Of a stretch of 64,000 bases of DNA, positions 53,691 to 64,000 are shown in pieces. Positions within the stretch are counted from its first letter, which is position 1. The number at the start of each line of letters is the position of its first letter. The stretch covers positions 8,866,001 through 8,930,000 of the forward strand of contig NC_083586.1 of NCBI RefSeq assembly GCF_027579695.1, in the 5' to 3' direction. Under the pieces are notes generated by a model. The model saw only the letters and a program-made list of their open reading frames with translations. It ran no database searches and was not told the DNA's origin. Source of the stretch: Neoarius graeffei (Eukaryota; Chordata; Actinopteri; Siluriformes; Ariidae). The position numbers were made by a program, and so were the translations under genes.

Positions 53691-55103
53691 AATGAGTACA
53701 CCCACTTTGAAAAGTAACATTTTAAACAATATCTCACTGAACACAAACAATTTCCAAAATGTTGAAAAGACAAAGTTTAATATAACATCTGTTTAACTTA
53801 TAACGTGAAAGTAAGGTTAATAATATAAACTTAGATTACACATTTTTCAGTTTTACTCAAATTAGGGTTGTGCAAAAATGAGTACACCCCACAACAAAAA
53901 CTACTACATCTAGTACTTTGTATAGCCTCCATGATTTTTAATGACAGCGCCAAGTCTTCTAGGCATGGAATGAACAAGTTGGCGACATTTTGCAACATCA
54001 ATCTTTTTCCATTCTTCAACAATGACCTCTTTTAGTGACTGGATGCTGGATGGAGAGTGATGCTCAACTTGTCTCTTCAGAATTCCGCAAAGAAAATAAT
54101 TTCTTTACACCACAAAGGTGAAGGCTACAAGATCATCAGCAAAGCTTTACTTATCAGTCAGAATACTGTAGCAAAAGTGGTACAAAAATTTAAGAAAGAT
54201 GGAACTGCAACCATCTCACAGAGATGTCCAGGTTGTCCACAGAAGTTAACACCTTGACAGGAGCATCTTCTGATGAGAAGGGTTGAAGAAAATTGGCATG
54301 CAAGTTCACTGCAGTTATTTAAAGAAGTAGAAAGCCAAACTGGGGTGACTATTTCCCATGACACAATATGGTGTACACTGCAGAGGAATGGCATGCATGG
54401 ATGCCATCCACGAAAGAAGCCTCTCCTAAAGCCCAGGCACAAAAAAGCCAACCTAGAGTTTGCCAGGGCCCATGCTGACAAAGATGAAGACTACTGGGAC
54501 TCTATACTCTGGAGTGATGAGACCAAGATACTGTAAATGTTTTTGGAACTGATGGCTTCAAAACTGTATGGCATCGCAAAGGTGAGGAATACAAAGAAAA
54601 ATGCATGGTGCCTACAGTGAAACATGATGGTGGCAGTGTCCTGATGTGGGGCTGCACAAGTGCTGCTGGTGTCGGGGAGCTGAATTTCATTGATGGCATC
54701 AATTATTCACAGACGTATTGCTCTATACTGAAAGAGAAGATGCTACCATCACTCCGTGCCCTTGGTCGTCATGCACTTTTCCAACCTGACAATAATCCTA
54801 AACACACATCTAAGTTGGATTTCTGAAGAAGAACAGGGTGAAAGTGATTCAGTGGCCAAGTATGTCTCCTGATCTGCACCCAATCAAACACCAATGGGAA
54901 ATTCTGAAGAGACAAGTTGAGCATCACTCTCCATCCAGCATCCAGTCACTAAAAGAGGTCATTGTTGAAGAATGGAAAAAGATTGATGTTACAAAATGTC
55001 ACCAACTTGTTCATTCCATGCCTAGAAGACTTGGTGCTGTCATTAAAAATCATGGAGGCCATGATTTAAAGTACTAAATGTAGTATTTTTTGTTGTGGGG
55101 TAG
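53691..55103 (+). mobile_element. Tc1-like element, group H, with inverted duplication of its 3' end
   Basis: The left part (53897-54089) is an inverted copy of 54897-55092, that is, the 3' end of the transposase gene appears again at the left in reverse. At about 54090 the sequence switches to the plus-strand transposase. The usual left end of the gene (start codon region) is missing. TIR sequence GAGTACACCC is seen only at the left. Confidence 0.78.
54091..55077 (+). pseudogene. Tc1-like transposase, group H
   Basis: It opens inside the first DNA-binding domain ([31 protein letters not shown]). After a stop near 54255 it continues with the second HTH, RKKPLLKPRHKKANLEFARA and WSDETK (first Asp). 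A frame change at about 54530 follows, then the second Asp in [10 protein letters not shown], a stop after KLDF, and PIKHQWEILK where the catalytic Glu is replaced by Lys. It ends RRLGAVIKNHGGHDLKY with TAA at 55075-55077. Inactive. Confidence 0.82.
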
Positions 55104-55105
55104 AT

Positions 55106-55806
55106 ATATATATATGCGCTAACCCTTAGTTTTGAACCAGATTTCTCTCTCTCTCTCTCTGTCCTTTATATCATAAATTAAACATGTGGAATTGATTTAT
55201 TTCACTGTGTCAGACCTCATTTTATTTTTCAGGCCAACAGCTAGAGTTCACGTTCAGGTTCGTTCTTTAATTTGCATAATTTCTAACCCACATTCTTAAG
55301 TTTCACTTGAGGTGCCCAAGTTTGTTTCATATTGCAGATCCTCTGTGAAGACATTAGTATTAAATGCTAATAAATCACATCTGACAGCAGCAGCGTAAGG
55401 AAGCATTTTAGCCATCCCAGAGACAAGGGAAATAAAAACGTGGTTGTGTTTCTGCATTTAAACAGCACAATTCACTGAAACCATTCCTTTATTTTTCACA
55501 TTAATCATCAGTCTGCATTTTATCCATGAGACACTGCACACAGGCAATGATTGTGTGAATGAAATAAAGTGTAATGTAAAAATTCTGGAGCTAGAGGACA
55601 GAAGTCACAAGTGTTTTATTTATGTTAACTGATAATTGATAAAAACTCAATAAAGATGATACATGTTTTATTATTACTGCTATTAGGACCAATTCTGGAA
55701 TATGGAAGTGTGTTCCTGCCATTTCCAACAAATATGATCAAATCATCTCATCTCATTATCTCTAGCTGCTAAGATTTCCTCAACATTTATAATATCTCAG
55801 AATAAC
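55106..55806. other. Unassigned sequence
   Basis: Contains (CT)n at about 55145-55161 and a 30-base scrap of a V-SINE tail at about 55743-55770 (CATCTCATCTCATTATCTC). Otherwise nothing is recognised. Confidence 0.45.
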
Positions 55807-55820
55807 TGCTTTCATTTATA

Positions 55821-56455
55821 GTTTCAAGTTTCAAGTCAAGTTTATTTTTATAGCGCTTTGAACAATAGACATTGTCACAAAGCAGCTTTACAGAATTTGA
55901 ATGACTTAAAACATGAGCTAATTTTATCCCTAATCGATCCCCAATGAGCAAGCCTGTGGTGATGGTGGCAAGGAAAAACTCCCTCAGGTGACATGAGGAA
56001 GAAACCTTGAGAGGAACCAGACTCAAAAGGGAACCCATCCTCATTTGGGTGATAACAGACAACGTGATTGTAACATTTGAACAGTTTTAACATGAAGTCA
56101 GTTTTGTTGATGTTATAAACTGCTCACTGATGGAAACTTGAGTGCAAAACTGTTCATGGAAACTGCAGTCCTAAAGTTAGCAAGTCAACTGTAGTACTCA
56201 GCCATCGAAGCATCACTGTAAGTGTCCAGAGCATCTTCCAAGTGTGACTTTCAACTGTCCATATGGGGCCATCCTCCACAGAAGCAATGCAATGAGACTC
56301 CAACCAGACGTAGAGCATCAGTATGGATCAGGCAGGTCCGAGGAGCGGAAGAGGTCAGCATCTCGATCTCAGGATTGACAAGTAACTTAGAGGGACAGAT
56401 GGGGGGAAGAGAGAGAAAACACAGGTTGTTAGGTATGCCCAATGCCACCTGATAA
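55821..56455 (-). mobile_element. LINE 3' region, same family as 40081-40325
   Basis: On the plus strand it begins CAAGTCAAGTTTATTTTTAT and AGCGCTTTGAACAATAGACA (reverse of the LINE 3' end) and continues with GGCAAGGAAAAACTCCCTCA, then about 400 bases of 3' UTR. There is no polymerase coding sequence. It is a longer copy than the one at 40081. Confidence 0.75.
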
Positions 56456-56458
56456 GTA

Positions 56459-57002
56459 CAACCCCGTTTCCAAAAAAGTTGGGACAAAGTACAAATTGTA
56501 AATAAAAACAGAATGCAATAATTTACAAATCTCAAAAACTGATATTGTATTCACAATAGAACATAGACAACATATCAAATGTCAAAAGTGAGACATTTTG
56601 AAATTTCATGCCAAATATTGGCTCATTTGAAATTTCATGACAGCAACACGTCTCAAAAAAGTTGGGACAAGGGCAATAAGAGGCTGGAAAAGTTAAAGGT
56701 ACAAAAAAGGAACAGCTGGAGGACCAAATTAGGTTGACCTAATGAGAGGACTCATTAGGTCAATTGGCAATAGGTCATTAACATGACTGGGTATAAAAAG
56801 AGCATCTTGGAGTGGCAGTGGCTCTCAGAAGTAAAGATGGGAAGAGGATCACCAATCCCCCTAATTCTGCACCGACAAATAGTGGAGCAATATCAGAAAG
56901 GAGTTCGACAGTGTAAAATTGCAAAGAGTTTGAACATATCATCATCTACAGTGCATAATATCATCAAAAGATTCAGAGAATCTGGAAGAATCTCTGTGCG
57001 TG
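56459..57002 (+). mobile_element. Tc1-like element, group A copy 5, truncated by an L2 insertion
   Basis: The left end (CAACCCCGTTTCC) follows TA at 56457-56458. The transposase starts at 56783 and is open to about 57003, where L2 sequence takes over. A 24-base segment around ATTAGGT(T/C) is duplicated at about 56729-56765. The right part is not in the window. Confidence 0.85.
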
Positions 57003-57003
57003 T
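56783..57003 (+). pseudogene. Tc1-like transposase N-terminus, group A copy 5
   Basis: It encodes [20 protein letters not shown] through [21 protein letters not shown], the first helix-turn-helix, then is cut. Only the DNA-binding part is present. Confidence 0.8.
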
Positions 57004-58781
57004 GAGCAAGCGAGTGGGGGACTGACAGCATCCATACATCCCAGTTTACTAAAACACTCTATAATCATATTTACATAGGAATAACCTCCTTGAAATGTAT
57101 TAGTCAGGATTTAGACCTCATCATAGCACAGAGACAGTACTGGTGAAAGTAGTAAATGACCTACTCTTGGCGTCTGATCAGGGCTGTGTCTCGCTGATTG
57201 TGTTGCTTCACCTTAGTGCATCATTTGATAACATTGATCATTCCATTCTTCTGGATAGACTAGACTTGAGCAACCCACTCACTTGCTCACTCGGGTTTGT
57301 TGATGGTGTAGTGTCTGCTGCTTTATGTCCCAGGGCACCTCCATGCCTGTGTTAATAATCACCCTGAGGTCTTTTACTGCTGCACGTGAAGAAACAGAAA
57401 GGCCATCTAGAGTTACTGTGTAATCAGAAAACTTACTTCTAGCTGCATGTGGTCCTAGTACAAGTACATCTGTCTTGTCAGAGTTAAACAGAAAGAAGTT
57501 AATAAGCATCCAGTGTCTAATGTCCTTTACACATTCCTCAATTCTATTAAGCTGGTGTCTCTCATCAGGTTTTGCAGAAACATACAACTGTGTGTCATCA
57601 GCATAACAGTGGAAACTAATACCATGCTTACGAATAATATCACCCAGAGGTAACATATATAAAGAAAAAAGCAGTGGACCCAAGACAGAACCTTGTGGAA
57701 CACCAAACTTTACCTCAGTATGTCTAGAAAAATCACCATTTACATCAGCATAGTGATAGTGATCAGTTATAAAAGAGCTGAGCCAGGAGAGGGCCGTTCC
57801 CTTAACTCCCACAACATTTTCTAGTCTATCCAGAAGAATGGAATGATCAGTGTTATCAAATGCTGCACTATGGTCAAGCAACACAAGCAGCTTGACACAG
57901 CCCTGATCAGATGCCAACAGTAGGTCATTTACTACTTTAACCAGTGCTGTCTCTGTGCTATGATGAGGTCTAAATCCTGACTGATACATTTCATGGATGT
58001 TATTCCTATGTAAATATGAGCATAACTGCTGTGATACAGCTTTTTCTAGGATCTTGGAGATAAAAGGGAGGTTTGATATTGATTGATAATTGGACCGCTG
58101 AAAGGGATCAAGGTCAGTTTTTTTTTTTTAATCAGGGGTTTGATAACTGTTAGTTTAAAGGATTTGGGTACATAGCCAATCCTAAGAGAATAATTTATTA
58201 TTTTTAGAAGTGGTTCAATTACTTCAGGTATTATCGGTTTGAATTAATGTGTAGGTCAGGGATCTAGTACACAAGTTAAAGATTTTGATGCGGAGATTAA
58301 TGAAAGTAATTTGATTTCTCTAAAGGGAGTAAAACCTTCTAATTGCTGATCTGATACAGTTATATTGTTAACTACAGGGTCACTTAAATTGTCTGACCTT
58401 AAATTAGTAGTTTGAAATTTTTGTCGGATATTTTCAATTTTGTCATTGAAAAAATCATCAAGTCATTGCTACTACATACTGCAGGTGTGCGTGTGTCTAT
58501 AGTGGTCTTTTTCCTGGTTACTTTTGCTATAGTATTAAATAGGAATCTAGGATTATTTTTATCTTCTTCCATTAAGGAGGAGAGAAATATTGATCTAGCA
58601 GCACTAAGAACTTTTCTATACTTCAGGAAGCTCTCCTTCCAAGCTAATTTGAATGCTACCAATTTTGTTTGACGCCATTTACATTCCAATTTTCAAGTGG
58701 TCTGTTTTAAAGTACGAGTGTCATCGTTATACCAGGGTGCTAATTTTTTCTCTCTGATCATTTTCCTTTTAAGAGGAGTTA
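57003..58781 (-). mobile_element. L2 LINE with an inverted partial duplication
   Basis: The minus strand encodes the RT core (57279-57989) and upstream polymerase sequence up to 58740. A plus-strand copy of part of the same RT region lies at 57055-57268, matching 57800-58025 in reverse. A 17-base inverted repeat (GTGAGCAAGCGAGTGGG and CCCACTCACTTGCTCAC, with mismatches) bounds the inverted piece at 57003-57019 and 57281-57297. It is split at its right side by group B copy 3. Confidence 0.82.
57279..58689 (-). pseudogene. L2 reverse transcriptase, broken
   Basis: The 236-codon frame (57279-57989) has [57 protein letters not shown] and the active site CYADDTQLY, followed by RIEECVKDIRHWM, all typical of L2/CR1-like polymerases. 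The upstream piece (58399-58689) belongs to the linker before the RT and lies in another frame with losses between. The 3' end of the gene is missing after about 57300. Confidence 0.85.
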
Positions 58782-59252
58782 CAGTAGTGCTTGAAAGTTT
58801 GTGAACCCTTTTGAATTTTCTATATTTCTGCATAAATATGACCGAAAACATCATCAGATTTTCACACAAGTCCTAAAAGTAAATAAAGAAAACCAAGTTA
58901 AACAAATGAGACAAAAATATTATACTTGGTCATTTATTTATTGAGGAAGATGATCCAGTATGACATATCTGTGAGTGGCAAAAATATGTGAACCTTTGCT
59001 TTCAGTATCTGGTGTGACCCCCCCTTGTGCAGCAATAACTGCAACTAAGCATTTCCAGTAACTGTTGATTAGTCCTGCACACTGGCTTGGAGGAATTTTA
59101 GCCTATTCCTCCATACAGAACAGCTTCAACTCTGGGATGTTGGTGGGTTTCCTCACATGAACTGCTCGCTTCAGGTCCTTCCACAACATTTTGATTGGAT
59201 TAAGGTGAGGACTTTGATTTGGCCATTCAAAAATGTTAACTTTATTATTCTT
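58782..59252 (-). mobile_element. Tc1-like element, group B copy 3, split by a LINE
   Basis: TA precedes 58782 and the end reads CAGTAGTGCTTGAAAG. The minus strand holds the transposase C-terminus (stop at 59002-59004 on the complementary strand) up to the region of the catalytic Glu, then the LINE begins. The rest of the element is not in the window. Confidence 0.85.
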
Positions 59253-61786
59253 TCATCATCATCAGGGATCACTCGATAGCGAATAAGACTGTCCACCAAG
59301 AAAATGTTTAGATTTTATGCACCCGCAGGTGACTGAACAGTCCAATGTGGGAGGCGCACAGCCTTCCGCAAACGTGGCATTTATTAACGGCAGTGAGCGG
59401 TAAAGGTGCCTTTTCCCTTTCCTTGTGCAGCAAACATTTCTCCAGGACCTTGGTTCACCTTTCTAGCTCCAAGTGGGACACACCCTCATGGACAGCCTTT
59501 CGCCAACCAGATCTGCTAATAGCAGCATCCTCCCAGTTGTTAACACTAATATCAAAGGACTTTCAAGATGTTTTCAAGTTATCCTTAAAATGCTTCCTTT
59601 GTCCTCCCCTTGATCTTGCTCCTAAGCCAAGTTGGCTGAATAAAAGCTGCTTGGGAAGGCGAGAGTTGTTAATTCATAAGAGATGTCCCATCCAGCAAAG
59701 TTGATTTTGCATCACCATGGCTTCAATACTGGTGCATTTGGACTCTTCCAGGATACTGACATTTGTTTTTCGATCCTTCCAGTTGACACCCAGGATATGG
59801 TGGAGGCAGCGTTGATGGTATTTCTCAAGGGCCTTCATGTGCCGTCGATAAGTAGTCTAGGACGCCGAGCCATACAGAAGCGTTGGTAGAACAACAGCCT
59901 TATATACTAGGATTTTGGTGTCAGTTCATATACCTCTCTCATCAAAGACTCTCTCCCACAGCCGACCAAAGGTGTTGTTGGCAGCTTGAAGACGATGTTG
60001 GATCTCAGCATCAATATCTGCCTTGGGTGAGAGGATGTTGCCCAAGTAGGAGAAATTCTGTACATTGTGTAGGACAGTCTCTTCGATCTTAGGGGATGGA
60101 CAGGTAAGAGTTTGACCTGGAGCTGGCTGAAAAAGAACCTCTGTTTTCTTCACATTTATAGAAAGGCCAAGTCTCCAGTAGGCATCATCAAAGGCATTCA
60201 GAACCGCTTGTAGATCTTCTTCTGAGGTGGCACAGATACAATTGTCATCTGAAGTTCCACCACCAATGTACAACTGGTCTTGGTCTTCACCTTAAGCCTG
60301 CTTAGATTGAATAAACTGCCATCCATTCTGTAGACAACTTCTATCCCACCTGGGATTATGTTCTTCACTAGATGCATAATAGCTGCTACAAAAATGGAAA
60401 ACAAAATGGGTGCAATCACACAGCCTTGCTTTATGCCCATTTTCACCTCAAAAGGCCCGCTATTGGCAGTGTTGTTTAGGACTTTGGCGATCATGTTATC
60501 ATGGAGAAGTCTAACAATACGAAATAATTTCTCAGGACATCCATACTTGGCCAAGATTTTCCATAAGGCCACACGGTTGACTGAATCAAAGGCCTTTGTG
60601 AGGTCTATAAAGGCCATGTAGAGTGGCTGATGTTGTTCATGACACTTCTCTTGCAGTTGTTGAGCGGTGAAGATCATATTAATAGTTCCCCGGTTAGCCC
60701 GAAAACCACACTGTGATTACAGGAGAAACTTTTCCACATGGGGATGTAGACAGTTGGCAAGAATCCGAGCAACGACTTTGCCAGCGGCAAGTAGCGAAAT
60801 GCCACAATAATTTCCACAGTCTGATTTATCTCCCTTCTTGAAGATTTTGACGATTTCAGCATCCCTTAGGTCCGGAGCAATTTTCTCTCTCTGCCAGATG
60901 AGAAGAATGAGCTGATGGAGACAACAGGTAAGTTCTTCTCACCCGAGTTTATTCTGTCACCACTGGGGGTCTTTCTATTCTTTAACTGACTGATGGAAGT
61001 TTTGACTTCAGCAAGGCAAGGTTCTAGTCCAAGCTCAACAATCACAGGTAGCTGAGGGATCTCAAGGTATATGGATTTGTCTACCAGTGATTTGCGGTTT
61101 AGGAGATTTTGAAAATGCTCCTTCCAACGGCGGTTGACGCTCTCATCATCCTTAAGGAGAGTGCCGTCTTTATCTTTCACAGGAGCTGTGCCATATGTGC
61201 TGGGACCGTAGATCGCCTTTGTGGCAGTAAATAAACCATGACTATCATGACTATCCACAAGAGCTTGAATCTCTTTGGCTTTGTCAGCCCACCATTGGTT
61301 CTTAATCTGGTGGATTAGCCTTTGGGCCTTGGCTTTAATGGTCTGATTAGCATTCTTCTTGACTTCATTTGTTGGGTCACGCTGCCAGGCACAGAAGGCC
61401 TTCCTCTTTTCTTGAATAAGATCTCTAATAGCCTCGTCATTTTCATCAAACCAATCTTGGTGTTTCCTGCTACTATAGCCTATGGTTTCTTCACTGCTTG
61501 AGAGAATGGCTGCCTTTAGCTTGTTCCAGTATTCTTCCACTTCATCACACTGTATTGATTGAAGGCATTGGTGGAGAGACTGCTGCAGATTGTCGCACAC
61601 TTCATGATCTTTCAGTTTCTCAACATTAAGTCTCCTTCTGGGTCGTTTTACCATTTTCTGTCTCTGTTGGTGGATATTGAGATATGGTGGAGTGAACAAG
61701 CTGATGATCAGTCCAACAGTCATCTGCACTGGTGATTGCTTTGGTAATAAGACCTCCTTCTGATCACATGCATGGATGATAACATA
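59253..61786 (-). mobile_element. Non-LTR retrotransposon (APE/RT type), 5' part beyond an inserted Tc1
   Basis: The minus strand encodes polymerase pieces in several frames and ends in a (CAT)n-like tail at 59253-59264. Group B copy 4 is inserted in its 5' part (TA at 61785-61786). Confidence 0.82.
59926..61729 (-). pseudogene. LINE reverse transcriptase, several frameshifts, active site altered
   Basis: The first part (60866-61729) is the linker and RT start, with HQDWFDENDEAIRDLI and AIYGPSTYGTAPV, then the fingers motif PVIVELGLEP. The second frame (60198-60677) has YMAFIDLTKAFDSVNR and MGIKQGCVIAPILFSIF. The third (59926-60273) has the region after the active site, LGLSINVKKTEVLFQ and FSYLGNILS. 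At the active site the expected YADD reads TSDD, so the polymerase would be dead even without the frameshifts. A degraded C-terminus lies at about 59640-59926. Confidence 0.8.
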
Positions 61787-62006
61787 CAGTGGTGCTTGAA
61801 AGTTTGTGAACCCTTTAGAATTTTCTATATTTCTGCATAAATATGACCTAAAACATCATCAGATTTTCACACAAGTCCTAAAAGTAGATAAAGAGAACCC
61901 AGTTAAACCAATGAGACAAAAATATGATACTTGGTCATTTATTTATTGAGGAAAATGATCCAATATTACATATCTGTGAGTGGCAAAAGTATGTGAACCT
62001 TTGCTT

Positions 62007-63028
62007 TCAGTATCTGGTGTGACCCCCTTGTGCAGCAATAACTGCAACTAAACGTTTGCGGTAACTGTTGATCAGTCCTGCACACCGGCTTGGAGGAATT
62101 TTAGCCTGTTCCTCCGTACAGAACAGCTTCAACTATGGGCTGTTGGTGGGTTTCCTCACATGAACTGCTTGCTTCAGGTCCTTCCACAACATTTCGATCG
62201 GATTAAGGTCAGGACTTTGACTTGGCCATTCCAAAACATTAACTTTATTCTTCTTTAACCATTCTTTGGTAGAACGACTTGTGTGCTTAGGGTCGTTGTC
62301 TTGCTGCATGACTCACCTTCTCTTGAGATTCAGGTCATGGACAGATGTCCTGACATTTTCCTTTAGAATTCACTGGTATAATTCAGAATTCATTGTTCCA
62401 TCAATGATGGCAAGCCGTCCTGGCCCAGATGCAGCAAAACAGGCCCAAACCATGATATTACCACCATCATGTTTCACAGATGGGATAAGGTTCTTATGCT
62501 GGAATACACTGTTTTCCTTTCTCCAAACATAATGCTTCTCATTTAAACCAAAAAGTTCTATTTTGGTCTCATCCATCCACAAACATTTTTTCAATAGCCT
62601 TCTGGCTTGTCCACGTGATCTTTAGCAAACTGCAGACGAGCAGCAATGTTCTTTTTGGAGAGCAGTGGCTTTCTCCTTGCAACCCTGCCATGCACACCAT
62701 TGTTGTTCAGTGTTCTCCTGATGGTGGACTTATGAACATTAACATTAGCCAATGTGAGAAAGGCCTTCAGTTGCTTAGAAGTTACCCTGGGGTCCTTTGT
62801 GACCTCGTCGACCATTACACGCCTTGCTGTTGGAGTGATCTTTGTTGGTTGACCACTCCTGGGGAGGATAACAATGGTCTTGAATTTCCTCCATTTGTAC
62901 ACAATCTGTCTGACTGTGGATTGGTGGAGTCCAAACTCTTTAGAGATGGTTTTCTAACCTTTTCCAGCCTGATGAGCATCAACAACGCTTTTTCTGAGGT
63001 CCTCAGAAATCTCCTTTGTTCGTGCCAT
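62007..63028 (-). pseudogene. Tc1-like transposase, group B copy 4
   Basis: The group start (MARTKEISEDLRK) is at 63028. A stop replaces a Tyr or similar codon before KTISKEF (TAG read at about 62956). The stretch 62591-62902 is open (MYKWRKFKTIVILPRSG through HVDKPEGY). A frame change follows near 62592, then LWMDETKIELFG (first Asp) to SELYQ, a stop, and a final part with the second Asp region changed (a CAT-GAC context near 62310) and PNPIEMLW readable in another frame. It ends GGHTRY. Inactive. Confidence 0.83.
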
Positions 63029-63151
63029 GATACACTTCCACAAACATGTGTTGTGAAGATCAGACTTTGATAGATTCCTGTTCTTTAAATAAAACAGGGT
63101 GCCCACTCACACCTGATTGTCATCCCATTGATTGAAAACACCTGACTCTAA

Positions 63152-63833
63152 TGGCCCTTTTCCACTACCCTTTTTCAGCTCACTTCAGCTCACTTCAGCC
63201 CGACACGGCTCGCGTTTCGACTATCTAAGAACAGCACGACTCAGCTCGCTTCAGCCCTGCTCAGCCCCCAAAACTCACACGGTTTTGGAGTGGGGCTGAA
63301 GCGAGCCAAACCGAGCTGAGTGAGGCTAGGGGTGTGAGCAGACACTCCCCTGTGCACTGATTGGTGAGGAGGAGTGTCCTCACATGCCCACACATGCCCC
63401 AAGAGCATGCTGGGATCTGTAAACACCATAAACCTGGAAGAAGAATAATTACGAATTATGAGAATTATGAAGCCTTATGCACCTCGCCTCATCTATACGC
63501 TCTTGCCAGTATCTGTTGCCATTGTCGGTGACAACAAGCCACAGCACCAAGACCAGCAACACTAACGACTCCATGTCCTCCATGTTTATTGTTTACTCTC
63601 CGGGTTGTGAGACTACCGCTTAAAAGATCACTGATGTCACTGTTTGTGCCACCTAACGACATCACCTGCCGTCCACCCACTTTCACTAACTCCACCCAAT
63701 GTGTCCACCCACTTCCAGCCAGCACAGTTCAGCACGGTTGTAGTCGAAATGCAACTCCAACAGCCCCACTCAGCTCGACTCAGCACGGCATGGCTCAGCC
63801 CAACTCAGCCGCGTTGGTAGTGGAAAAGCGGCA
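63152..63833. mobile_element. Harbinger-type MITE
   Basis: The ends are TGGCCCTTTTCCACTACC and, reversed, TGCCGCTTTTCCACTACC. A 3-bp TAA flanks both sides (63149-63151 and 63834-63836), the target of PIF/Harbinger elements. The ends are filled with repeated CAGCTCAC/CAGCCC and CTCAGCTCG words in both orientations. No transposase is present. Confidence 0.82.
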
Positions 63834-64000
63834 TAATTTCACCTTCAAATTAACTGCTAATCCTAGAGGTTCACATATTTTTGCCACTCACAGATATGTA
63901 ATATTGGATCATTTTCCTCAATAAATAAATGACCAAGTATAATATTTTTGTCTCATTTGTTTAACTGGGTTCTCTTTATCTGCTTTTAGGACTTGTGTGA

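Larger units (their letters stand above)
61787..64000 (-). mobile_element. Tc1-like element, group B copy 4, runs off the window end
   Basis: The left end is CAGTGGTGCTTGAAAG after TA. The transposase is on the minus strand. A Harbinger-type MITE (63152-63833) is inserted between gene and right terminal repeat. The right terminal repeat begins at about 63840 and is cut by the window edge. Confidence 0.9.

Overview
The window is a teleost fish genomic segment made almost entirely of transposable elements. The evidence is at least eight groups of Tc1-like DNA transposons, about ten copies of a tRNA-headed V-SINE (the zebrafish DANA/Mermaid/HE1 superfamily), fish-type L2 and RTE LINE remnants, a Gmr1-like LTR retrotransposon and hAT and Harbinger pieces. 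The repeat mix reminds me of catfishes (Siluriformes), but that is memory, not proof. I see no complete host gene. One 75-base candidate exon with good splice signals lies at 13107-13181.

Layout (Tc1 group letters are labels I assign here). 1-3821: a group E fold-back element with a group A element inside it, which in turn holds a retroposon carrying a 152-residue membrane-protein ORF. 4388-10310: a 5.9 kb En/Spm-like (CACTA Tnp2-type) transposon with terminal inverted repeats, a transposase gene and a seven-exon second gene, both on the minus strand. 10311-13268: V-SINEs, LINE scraps and the candidate exon. 13269-18936: a group B Tc1 element split by a MITE-like insertion and a 3.3 kb LINE. 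19558-27587: a second group B element holding a group C element and a Gmr1-like LTR retrotransposon (22484-27445). 28045-29638: a nearly intact group D element. 29766-31577: a V-SINE split by a hAT copy. 31877-38470: two group A elements with Penelope-like, LINE-tail and L2 insertions. 40371-43135: a minisatellite of about 39-bp units, each carrying a CCAAT box. 45801-50071: a group F element holding a group A element, which holds a THAP-encoding transposon, plus a hAT MITE. 51413-55103: a MITE, a V-SINE and groups G and H. 55821-64000: LINE 3' tail, truncated group A, L2, group B, another LINE and another group B containing a Harbinger-type MITE, the nest running off the right edge.

Most nesting events can be read from target-site duplications: TA for Tc1, 8 bp for hAT, 5 bp for the LTR element, 3 bp for Harbinger, and 10-16 bp for V-SINE and LINE copies. 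Nearly all coding regions are broken. The most complete are the two genes of the En/Spm-like element (one frameshift in the transposase, one in-frame stop in the partner), the group D transposase (one frameshift), the two-exon THAP mini-gene (no defect seen) and the 152-residue ORF. The two strongest candidates for something little described are the En/Spm-like two-gene element and the CCAAT-box minisatellite.
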